Assembly: GCA_002887195.1 (NCBI GenBank)
Contig: PJAB01000565.1
Span: forward strand, 1 to 23,713
Direction: 5' to 3'
Origin: Chrysochromulina parva
Lineage: Eukaryota > Haptophyta > Prymnesiales > Chrysochromulinaceae
Length of the DNA: 23,713 nt
This document shows, in pieces, positions 16,121 to 23,713 of the stretch (its first letter is position 1; each line of letters starts with the position of its first letter). The position numbers and the translations under genes are program-made. The notes beneath the pieces are model-generated. The model was not told where the DNA came from and did no database searches. It saw nothing but the letters and a program-made list of their open reading frames with translations.

Positions 16121-19100
16121 CTACCCCAACTCCCCTAGACGAGAGGACTCCACCCGTGCAGAGAGTGCCAGTCGCCGGCCAGTGGGGTCCAAGCTGTAGT
16201 TCCCGCTGAACGGGTGAAGCCCACCCCCGCGCCAGTAGGGCCCATATGCATCCCCCCACTGGCTGTGGGTGTTGGCACAGTAGTCGTTCGGGTCGACGTA
16301 CGCGCACTTGGATGGCGGGTCGCAGTTGTGCCACACGGTGGCTCGCATCGCCTCGAGCCGCTTCTGCATCGCCTCGAGCACGGAGGCGTTCTTGGTCGCC
16401 AAGTCGTGCCTCTCGCTCGGGTCAAGACGCACGTTGAAGAGGCAGCCGCCCTCGCCACACTCGAGCTTCGCCGACGCGTTGCGGTCGTCGCAATAGTAAT
16501 CCGCAGGCCATCCGACGGGCGGGCTCCATGTGTTATAACCCTGAGTGCCAGTCATCAGCTTCCAGTCTCCCACGATGAGCGTCGCCGACGAGATGGGCAG
16601 CTCGGTGCGAGGGCTGGTCCGATTCGCGCCGCTGAGCATGGGCCATAGATCGAGTCCATCAACGGGGGGTAGCCCAGCTGCCGCTGCGCGCTCGTCGGTT
16701 GGATCCACACTCGCCAGTCCGCAAATGGTCACGTACCAGTCCGCAAGCATGGCGTATCCGTCGAGCGTGCTGCCGCGCATCGCTGCGGGCAAGTAGCCTC
16801 CGCTCACAAAGGCCGCTGAGCGGATGCCGCCTTCGAAGTCGCTGAACTTGCCCCCTCGGAGCGGGTAGTTGGTCATGGTCTCGAGAGGTCCGCCGTTGTC
16901 CGCGCTGAAGATGAGCACAGAGTTCTCCCACATTGAGGGGCGCGCCTGCAGTGCGCCGACCATCCGTCCGATCAGTGGCCATCAGTGGCGATCGGTGGTA
17001 ATCAGAGGCGATCGGTGGTAATTAGAGGCGATCAATGGTTATCATCCGAGGCTTATGGCTATCTGAGGCCATCCGTGGCCAACTTTGGCAGTTACCTTGA
17101 GAGAGCCGACGATCCGTCCAATGGACTCATCGAGCGCCGTCACGAATCCCCACACCTTGCGAAGCCCGAGGAAGGGGTGCGTCGCGGCATCGTACAGGTT
17201 GACGAAGCGCTTCGGAGTTTGAATGGGCCCATGGACGAGCTGGAAGGCAAGATACAAGAAGAGAGGCGACGCGAGATCGTGCGACGCGATCAGATTGCGC
17301 GCCTCTGCCTCGTACATATCCTGAGAGAAGACGCCATCGAGCGCCGTAGCGGGCGCTCTGTCCCGCCACAGGTCACGATCGAAGCGCACGCTCAGGTTGG
17401 CGTAGCATGAGAGCTCGTCGCAGCTCTCAAGCGGCAGCGCGTTGCCCCAGCACTCCCATTGCGTGCCCGGCAGGTCGGCCGAGTCGCCCTGCGGGTCTTC
17501 CATGCCTGAGGAGTTGCACCCTTGCATCCGGTGATTCCAGTGATCTTGCATGCCGTCGAGGAAGCCGAAGGAAGTTTCGAAGCCGCGCCCTACCGGTATG
17601 GACGCGTTGCTGTAGGCCCCGAGGTGCCACTTGCCCACGTGGTGTACGCGGTACTGCGCCTCACGCAGCTTGGCAGGCAGCAGCGTCATGTTGGTCGGTG
17701 GACCCGTGTACGTGCTCCAGAACGGACCCATCCGCTCCTGCACGTGGATCGGGTAACGGCCCGTCATGAGAGAGGCGCGCGAGGGGCTGCAAAACTGGTA
17801 CACGTAATGGCGCTCGAGTCGAACTCCGTCGGCTACAAGGGCGTTCAGCTGGGGCGTGTGCACTGCGGCGTTGTTCCAGCCTACGTTGGCGTAGCCGAGG
17901 TCGTCGGCCAGCATGATGATGATGTGCGGCTTTGACGCGCGAGTCTCGACGTTGCTAATACTGGAGCCTAACACCACATGCGAGCGATGGGATCGTTTTC
18001 GCGCCCGAGCGGCCGCTAGTCCGGAGCCAGGGGTATCCGTCATCCCGAGCACGAGCTCGATGGTCGAGAACGTGCACGCGAGGCAGAAGGCGAAGGCGGT
18101 GATCCACTTGTAGAAGCCCTTGACGCGCGTGGTCTCGGGCAGCTTGGGGCCCGTGGCGAGCAGCCACAGAAAGAGGAGCGTGGGCGGCATGAAGAGGGCA
18201 TTGGTGAGCAGACCTGCCACGCTGATATCCTCCTGAGAGACCCCGGACATGATGATGATGAAGCCGATGAGAACCGTCGCCGCATACATGGCGTAAAAGA
18301 AGGGTGCTTCACAGACGGATAGGTCCATCGGATTGGGCCGCCGCGCCTCAGTGACGCCAGCGCCCGGCAGCGCCGGTGCTTTGGCCCCACCGGCAATGCA
18401 TGTGGTGTCCGGCCCGAGAGCATCAACGAGCGCCCACGAGTTTGCGAGAGCGACGACGATCGCCGCGCAGACGGAGCCCCCGACGATACCGAGCGTGCAC
18501 AGCACCCGCCCGGGCAAGTCGCCAAAGAGCTCCATCATCACCTGGTTCATTGCGTTCGCGTCGTCGATCGAGTTGAGGTGACCATGCTGCTTATCGCGTG
18601 TGGCGGCGAAGGCGACCATTGTGGCGACCATGATGATTTGGGTCAGGGTCGAGCCGAGAAGCGTGCCAGTACGCTCTGCGGCCTCTGCCCTGCCGCTCAT
18701 CACCCCGTTTGCAGCCACGGCCGACTGCTGGAAGTAGATCATCCACGGCACGATGACCGCGCCAATGTTGGCGGCCGCCATCTGGGCAAACTCGGGGGCA
18801 AGCTCGGGTGGCACGTCAAAGCTAAACAAACCCGGCCAAAACTTGTCCATGCGCGGCCTTGACAAGAAGGCTGCGACCACGAAGCTGAGCTCGAACGAGC
18901 CGAAGATGACAGCAACCTTTTCCACGACGCGGTACGGGCAGAAGAAGATGAGAATGATCATGAAGAGCGAGGCGACGCACACGCTGATGGTGGGGTCCAA
19001 TCCGCAGATTTCGGCCACCCCGACGATGCCAGCAAGCTCCGTCATTGTCGCCAGGATGCAAGTGATACTCAAAATCAAGAAGCAGAACCAGCTCATTGCG

Positions 19101-19471
19101 GGGCCGTAGACTTCGCGGATGCAGGCGCCGTGGCCTTTCTGCGTGTGGGCCCCCAAGCGCACAGTCAGCTCTTGAGTCAAGAAGAGCACGGGGATAAGGA
19201 GGAGCTGCAGCCCCATTTGGAACGAGAACTTGAACCGTGCGCCCGAGTTGGCCGCCTCCATTAGAGATGCGAATTCTGTGTCCGCAAGGCTCACAAGCAG
19301 GCCGGGGCCGATGATCGCAAGGTCGCAGGCGAACCAAGGCTCGTCCTTGGGCTCGTCTCTTTGGTCCTTCTTATGTTCGTTCTTGTTCGGCAGCAGTGAC
19401 GTCTCCTCGGTCTTTGACTTCGAGGTGGCTTCGCCCGAATGCAGGCTGCTGCTCGAGGCGCTAGCGCCCAT
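16121..19471 (-). CDS. NRAMP-like transporter fused to arylsulfatase (two exons)
   Basis: Exons 19471-17096 and 16945-16121 join in phase 0 to give 1,066 residues, starting at the ATG at 19471 (a TTG lies four codons upstream). Residues about 50-476 are an NRAMP (SLC11) fold with, by eye, 11 membrane segments: GPGLLVSLADTEFASL in TM1 and GAVIVPWMIYFQQSA in TM6. The classical DPGN and MPHN metal motifs are replaced (DTEF at 64-67, VPWM at 241-244), as in a divergent NRAMP-related clade. After a ~35-residue linker comes a type I sulfatase (about 515-1066, ARSB-like): metal ligands D523/D524, formylglycine motif CSPSR with C561, GKWHLG with K614 and H616, H747, and ADNGG with D808/N809 in exon 2. 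Many N-x-S/T sequons lie in this half. A cytosolic N-terminus and 11 segments would put the sulfatase in the lumen or outside, where it must be activated. There is no separate signal peptide for it. Confidence 0.85.
16946..17095 (-). other. Spliceosomal intron (150 bp) in the sulfatase domain, built largely of a 10-bp repeat
   Basis: On the - strand the donor is ctcaag/gtaact and the acceptor ctgcag/gcgcgc. Removing it joins DESIGRIVGSLK directly to ARPSMWENSVLIFSADNGG in phase 0, matching the spacing seen across sulfatases, whereas reading through meets a stop. Bases 16971-17080 on the + strand are a degenerate decamer repeat: seven consecutive copies of the atcNgNggcN type (16971-17040), a 20-bp variant, and two more copies (17061-17080). 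Confidence 0.9.
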
Positions 19472-19835
19472 AATCGTCGCCAATAAGCTGGTCGTGCGCG
19501 GTTGAGTGGTGCGCGTCTAGCTGGCGAAGTGCCAGAGAGGAAGAGAGGGCACGACCTCGAATGTTGCACTCGAATGTGTCCAAAATTGGGATCTTTTTTT
19601 GCCTCTTTGCATGCACGGGAACGCAAAACTTTTCGTAGTGTGACTCCTGCCGATCCATTTGTTTCCAATTAAGGTTGGTTTCTCAGCATTTTGCGTTTTC
19701 ACAGCGAACTCGAGCGAACACCTGGGAAATTCCCGGAATGCGTGGAATGTTCATGCTCTGGTCTCCAGACGATCGCGACCAGCTCGCTGTCTGAGGTCCC
19801 GACACATTGCACGCGTTCGTGTAGTTGCTGCGCTG
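19472..19835. promoter_or_regulatory. Divergent intergenic region between transporter-sulfatase and aldo/keto reductase genes
   Basis: The flanking genes point away from each other across 364 bp, so both promoters lie here. The right-hand part stays open in the reductase frame back to a TTG at 19659, but its composition is AT-richer and it lacks family resemblance, so I treat it as leader. A T run lies at about 19591-19598. No certain promoter element is visible. Confidence 0.4.
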
Positions 19836-21026
19836 ATGTCGTGGCTTTTTGTGCTCCTTTCGCCGGCACTTGCTTCGGCAGTCTCTCTGTCCTCGGCGGT
19901 GCGGACCGCGGCACCTCCCTCTGTCCGTACCTACAAGCCATACGACGAGGCCAACATGCAGCGAAACAAGCTGGGTACATCTGATCTGCTCGTCTCCCCG
20001 TGCTGCCTTGGTACGATGACATGGGGGAACCAAAACACGGACGCTGAGGCAGCCTCGCAGCTCAATGCGGCGTGGGAGCTCGGGGTCAACTTCCTGGACA
20101 CCGCAGAGTGCTACCCCGTGCCGGTGAGTGAGGCGAAGCAAGGGAACACGGACCGCGCCATCGCCAAGTGGTTGCGCTCAGGCGCCTGGGCACGCGAGGA
20201 CGTCGTGCTTGCCACCAAGGTGTGCGGTTTCAACGAGCGCTTCACGTGGCTGCGTGGTGAGACGACACGCGTGACTCGAGAGCAGATCTTTGCCTCCATC
20301 GACGCGTCGCTGGCACGTCTGGGCGTCGATCACCTCGATCTGCTTCAGATCCACTGGCCGGACCGGTACGTCCCCTTGTTCGGCTCCACGCGGTACGACG
20401 TGACCAAGGAGCGCGCCTTCGTGCCCTTCGCCGAGCAAGCGCGCGCGATGGGGGATCTGATCAAGGCTGGCAAGATCCGAGCGTGGGGCCTGTCCAATGA
20501 GACCCCCCACGGCGTGAGCGCCTTCGTCGCGGCGTGCGCGGCCGAGGACGTGCCGCTGCCCGCCTCCGTCCAGAACTCATACTCGCTCCTGCAGCGCTCT
20601 GACGAAACTGGGCTCGTCGAGACATTGCGTGCTCACAACATCGGCTACCTGCCGTACTCCCCGCTATCCGCCGGCGTCCTCAGTGGCAAGTACCGCGGCT
20701 TGCAATCGGCGCCCACCGGATCTCGACTCGCTCTCTTCGATGGGTACATGGAGCGCTACCTGGGCACGAAAGGGCCGAATGCGGTCGAGGCCTATTGCGA
20801 TCTCGCCGAGGCGCACGGTCTCTCGCCCGCAGCGCTCGCCATAGCCTTCTGCGAGTCGCGAGCGTTCGTGACGAGTACCATCATCGGCGCGACGACCAAC
20901 GCGCAGCTCGAGGAGAACCTCGCTGGATTTGGGATCGGCTGGACGGAGGAGCTCGAGGCGGGCGTGCAGACGATCAGCGAGAGCTATCCCGACCCATGGA
21001 GGATGCTGGTTCGAGACGGTGGCTGA
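19836..21026 (+). CDS. Aldo/keto reductase, Tas type, with N-terminal signal sequence
   Basis: An NADP(H)-dependent oxidoreductase of the AKR fold, 396 residues from the ATG at 19836. The first 15 residues (MSWLFVLLSPALASA) look like a signal peptide ending at an A-S-A site, followed by a short basic, Ser-rich stretch, so export or plastid import through the secretory route is plausible. The barrel begins at about residue 42 with RNKLGTSDLLVSPCCLGTMTWG. The catalytic tetrad is visible: D88 and Y93 in FLDTAECYPVP, K128 in VVLATKV and H173 in LLQIHWPDRYVPLFG. The QNT motif, the QGNTDRAIAKWL helix and the QNSYSLLQR segment fit the Tas branch of bacterial and plastid reductases. The physiological substrate is unknown. 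No intron is needed. The stop is TGA. Confidence 0.93.
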   Translation: MSWLFVLLSPALASAVSLSSAVRTAAPPSVRTYKPYDEANMQRNKLGTSDLLVSPCCLGTMTWGNQNTDAEAASQLNAAWELGVNFLDTAECYPVPVSEAKQGNTDRAIAKWLRSGAWAREDVVLATKVCGFNERFTWLRGETTRVTREQIFASIDASLARLGVDHLDLLQIHWPDRYVPLFGSTRYDVTKERAFVPFAEQARAMGDLIKAGKIRAWGLSNETPHGVSAFVAACAAEDVPLPASVQNSYSLLQRSDETGLVETLRAHNIGYLPYSPLSAGVLSGKYRGLQSAPTGSRLALFDGYMERYLGTKGPNAVEAYCDLAEAHGLSPAALAIAFCESRAFVTSTIIGATTNAQLEENLAGFGIGWTEELEAGVQTISESYPDPWRMLVRDGG

Positions 21027-21532
21027 GGTGATGTGACTGAGCTCCGAACTGAGGGGTGTGAGGATGCAACTGTCGGCGTGTTGCAATGGCATATCCAAAC
21101 CCCACAGCAGCAGCGACCGTGGTTACGGGTGTTCAAATTATATACAGGCGTTCAGACCGAACACGCCAACACGCGTTTCTGGCAGTGCCTTGAGCAGTGC
21201 ACATCACGGACCGGGGACCGAATGGTATCATTAAGGTTCGTCGGTTCCGGGGGTGCATATATGCAGAAACCTGTGTATACGCACCCGACGCTGCGTGAGG
21301 ACGCGACTCAGGACGTCATGTATTTATTCTCGATTTTTGTCTCTCCGCGAAAAGGAAGTCCTAGGCGCGGGCTAACACGTGCCAAAGGGCAACGCGGACG
21401 AAAAGGGAAGGGCCGAAGGCCAGGTCCTGCAGGCCTGCCCGTTTGCTGCGCTCTGCGCTCGCATTCACGTTAACAGCCGAAGTTCTCCCAGCAAACGGGA
21501 AAGGTGTGTCGTGTGTGTGCGACGCGACAAAG
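21027..21532. other. Intergenic region with a strong hairpin
   Basis: This 506-bp stretch separates two + strand genes. It contains a TATA-like attatataca at about 21136-21146, between inverted gtgttc (21129) and gaacac (21157). A 36-base imperfect hairpin lies at 21251-21286. The short open frames across it have no family resemblance. It should include the reductase 3' end and the promoter and leader of the PPR-methyltransferase gene. Confidence 0.45.
21251..21286 (+). repeat. Hairpin-forming imperfect inverted repeat, 16-bp arms
   Basis: Arm 21251-21266 (gggtgcatatatgcag) pairs with 21271-21286 (ctgtgtatacgcaccc) across a 4-base aaac loop: thirteen Watson-Crick pairs, two wobble pairs and one mismatch, counted by hand. 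Its role is unknown. Confidence 0.75.
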
Positions 21533-23713
21533 ATGGAGCTGAATTCCGCCGTCTCGTCCTACGTGGCCCGCGAACAAGCGGCAGAAATGGCTGCTTCTCT
21601 AGCCAAAAAGACAGCATTGGTCGAACGCCTCCAGAAAGAAGACCTGTCGCAGCGCGTTCGCAAGCGCGTCCATGCAGCGTTGAGTGCCTTAAAGAAGCAG
21701 ATTGAACTAATGGAGTCGGCGGCAGCTGCAGCAACAGCGCGGGTCAAGGATGCCCGAGCCCTCAAGAAGCAGAAGCTGAAGCAGCGCAAGATGAGTATGA
21801 CGGGCAGTGTCGGCACTGCTGCCGCCGCTGCCGCCGCCGCCGCTGCTTCTGCTGCTCCGGCTGCTTCTCCTGCGGCGTCTGCCAGCGCGACTGCTCCTGC
21901 GGGCGGCGGCGGCGGCAGCGGCGGTTTGAATCGCAGCGAGCGTAAGCGGCGGCTGATCGCGCTCAACGAGGACCTTGCGTGGTGTGCGAAGCGCAAGAAG
22001 CTCAAGCGCGCGCGCGAGCTCTTCGACAGTGCGCGAGAGCAGGGCTTGACTCCGGATGCGCACAGCTGGACGAACCTCGTCAACTGCCTCGCGCGCTGCG
22101 GCCGCCCGGACGAGGCCGCGCACGCCGTGCGGCAGATGCGAGAGAGCGGCGTCTCCCCAAATGTGGTCACGTACACCACCCTGGTGAAGGCCCTCTGCGA
22201 TGCTGGCGACGTGGACAGTGGCGCCCTCGTGGTGCGAGAGGCCGAAGAGAGCGGCGCGGCAAATGCACGCACCTACAATGCGCTGCTGCGCGGCTGCGTG
22301 CGCGTGGGGGCGGTGGGCCTGGGCCAGCAGACGATCCAGCGCTGGTGGTCGAGGGCGGGCGGCGACCCACCCGACAGCGCAGCCATCGAGGCCGGCGGCC
22401 ACCTGCTCGGCCAAGCGCTGCGACCGAAGGCCATTGCGTCCCTAGTCTCTCAGGCAGACGAAGCGAGCGTGCCGATCACCCCCGCCGCGCGCGCGTCGAC
22501 GCACCTGGCGGCCGCGCGCGCGTTTGCCCTCCTCGGCAAGCCGCGCTCAGCCATGGCGCAGCTCGGGCTTCTGCATGACGCGCTTGCGACGCCGGACCCA
22601 CCCGTCATTCAACGCGAGGGCTCCTCGCACATTGAGGCCTCCTCGATAGAGCTGTTCGCGCGGCACCGACGCGCGGAGCTCGCGCTGGACGCGGCGACCG
22701 TGGCCGCCTTTGTGGAGCGTGGGAAGGCGGCCGACGTGCTGGGCGCTCTCACGCAGCGTGTGATCTCATTTGTGGATACGCCGCGGGCGGCGCATGCTCG
22801 TTTTGAAGGGCATGGAGACGGCAATGACGACGACGACGGCTACGGTGATGGTGGTGGTGGTGGCGGCGGCGGCAGCGCGCGCGGTTCGCATGGCAGCGCC
22901 GACGGCGACGGCGCCGATGCCATCGGCTGTCGATTGGCCCACAATCTGTGGGATTCCTTCGGACTCGGAGCCTGCTCGCGCCATGCTGGGCTTGCGAGGC
23001 CTCGACTCGAGGCGATACTGGCGCGTCGCCTTGACTGTAACGGCCATCTGCACCGGCTGTCGTCGCCGTCGCAGCGCCTGGTACTCGAGATCTGCGCCGG
23101 CGCCGGCGAGTGGATCTGCGTGCAAGCAAAAGAGTCGCCCTCGACGCAATTCGTTGCCGTCGAGCTCCGAGTCGATCGCGGCTTCCACATCTTTGCACGC
23201 ACGCTCTTCGAAGGCACGCCCAACGTGTCGGTGGTCGTCGGAGATGCGCGCGAGATCGTCACGTGCCGTCTCGCGGCCTCGAGTGTGCACGCGGTGTGTA
23301 TCAACCATCCTGAGCCGCCGGAGTGGGCGGGTGGCACCGACGATAGCGACGGCTCGAATCTGTTGGATGAGAAGTTCCTTCGGGCGTGCTGCGCCCTCCT
23401 CGTCCCCGGCGGCACCCTGGCCATTGTCACCGACAACAAGCGATATGGTCGGTCGCTGGCAGAGGCCGTGGGAGCCATTGAAGGCTGGCGAGACGTGAGC
23501 GACGCAACCGCACCGCCTACTGTCAAGGTCGGGCTCCCAGCAGCTAACTGCGGCTACGCCGTCTCTGAGGCTTCGAGTTTCTTTGATCGGCTCTGGGCGA
23601 ATGGCAAGAAGAAGACCAGGTACTACTTGGCCGCTGCTAAGCTGCCCGAGGGGGGGGCGAGCGTCGGAGGGTCACCAGCGGGCGCCGCGGACGGATCGGT
23701 CGCCTCCGCCGCC
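21533..23713 (+). CDS. PPR repeats fused to a TrmB-like tRNA (guanine-N7) methyltransferase domain (3' end beyond the window)
   Basis: The frame is open for 727 codons from the ATG at 21533 (acaaagATGG) to the window edge. Residues 1-90 are Lys/Ala-rich and helical, followed by an Ala tract (96-105) and a Gly linker (124-131). Residues about 140-275 contain pentatricopeptide repeats: KLKRARELFDSAREQGLTPD, then AHSWTNLVNCLARCGRPDEAAHAVRQMRESGVSPN, then VVTYTTLVKALCDAGDVDSGALVVREAEESGAA and TYNALLRGCVRVG. Helical, PPR-like segments may continue to about 420. An acidic Gly-rich linker spans about 425-460. Residues about 512-705 are a SAM methyltransferase of the TrmB type: LEICAGAGEW (motif I, 519-527), FVAVELRVDR, VVVGDAREI, INHPEPPEW in place of FPDPW, VPGGTLAIVTDNKRY (624-638), and a KTRYYLA end strand. 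TrmB makes m7G46 in tRNA. The PPR part probably supplies RNA recognition. No clear targeting peptide is seen. Confidence 0.85.
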   Translation, partial: MELNSAVSSYVAREQAAEMAASLAKKTALVERLQKEDLSQRVRKRVHAALSALKKQIELMESAAAAATARVKDARALKKQKLKQRKMSMTGSVGTAAAAAAAAAASAAPAASPAASASATAPAGGGGGSGGLNRSERKRRLIALNEDLAWCAKRKKLKRARELFDSAREQGLTPDAHSWTNLVNCLARCGRPDEAAHAVRQMRESGVSPNVVTYTTLVKALCDAGDVDSGALVVREAEESGAANARTYNALLRGCVRVGAVGLGQQTIQRWWSRAGGDPPDSAAIEAGGHLLGQALRPKAIASLVSQADEASVPITPAARASTHLAAARAFALLGKPRSAMAQLGLLHDALATPDPPVIQREGSSHIEASSIELFARHRRAELALDAATVAAFVERGKAADVLGALTQRVISFVDTPRAAHARFEGHGDGNDDDDGYGDGGGGGGGGSARGSHGSADGDGADAIGCRLAHNLWDSFGLGACSRHAGLARPRLEAILARRLDCNGHLHRLSSPSQRLVLEICAGAGEWICVQAKESPSTQFVAVELRVDRGFHIFARTLFEGTPNVSVVVGDAREIVTCRLAASSVHAVCINHPEPPEWAGGTDDSDGSNLLDEKFLRACCALLVPGGTLAIVTDNKRYGRSLAEAVGAIEGWRDVSDATAPPTVKVGLPAANCGYAVSEASSFFDRLWANGKKKTRYYLAAAKLPEGGASVGGSPAGAADGSVASAA

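Noticed and set aside
16121..16963. A separate 280-residue gene starting MVGALQARPSMWEN
   Set aside because: It is the second exon of the sulfatase: it begins mid-domain before SADNGG, and a canonical intron joins it in phase 0 to the first exon.
16971..17080. CRISPR-like or satellite array
   Set aside because: The 10-bp units have no spacers and lie inside an intron; there are no cas-like genes.
21033..21473. 146-codon + strand frame after the reductase
   Set aside because: It begins on a GTG, has no family resemblance, and its residues look like translated spacer sequence.

Overview
The window looks like nuclear DNA of a eukaryote, most likely a GC-rich unicellular alga; a haptophyte-like organism is my best guess, held with low confidence. 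Reasons: a cytosolic ribosomal protein gene (RPL5), a C-terminal peroxisomal SKL signal, PPR repeats, N-glycosylation sequons in a sulfatase, one clear spliceosomal intron, monocistronic genes scattered on both strands, and an M48 protease with a signal peptide followed by a basic leader, as expected for a plastid of secondary origin. Genes are long and mostly uninterrupted. Third codon positions are very GC-rich, while some spacers are clearly AT-rich. I see no phage, insertion sequence, CRISPR or bacterial operon.

Layout, left to right: (1) a large Ala/Pro-rich protein with a divergent GAF-like region, + strand, about 659-3208; (2) a spacer with inverted repeats, 3209-3481; (3) an M48 metalloprotease, - strand, 3482-4558; (4) a 1-kb AT-richer spacer holding a perfect 24-bp palindrome beside a T tract; (5) RPL5, - strand, 5610-6533; (6) a C2-like plus coiled-coil protein, + strand, 6922-8508; (7) a hydroxylysine kinase / phosphohydroxylysine phospho-lyase fusion ending in SKL, + strand, 8980-11556; (8) an RNA-binding protein with an Arg/Asp tract, three cold-shock-like repeats and a KH domain, - strand, 12047-14770; (9) a HAD phosphatase, - strand, 15072-16031; (10) an NRAMP-like transporter fused to an arylsulfatase, two exons, - strand, 16121-19471; (11) a Tas-type aldo/keto reductase, + strand, 19836-21026; (12) a PPR-TrmB methyltransferase fusion, + strand, from 21533 and running off the right edge.

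The genes do not form one pathway. The striking theme is domain fusion: kinase + PLP lyase (two consecutive steps of hydroxylysine breakdown, probably in the peroxisome), transporter + luminal sulfatase, and PPR RNA-recognition repeats + tRNA m7G-methyltransferase fold. A second theme is short tandem duplication: two genes carry an in-frame duplication across the stop codon, and the single clear intron is largely a degenerate 10-bp repeat. Several open frames begin on GTG or TTG, so I moved starts to the first plausible ATG; 5' ends without transcript data remain tentative.
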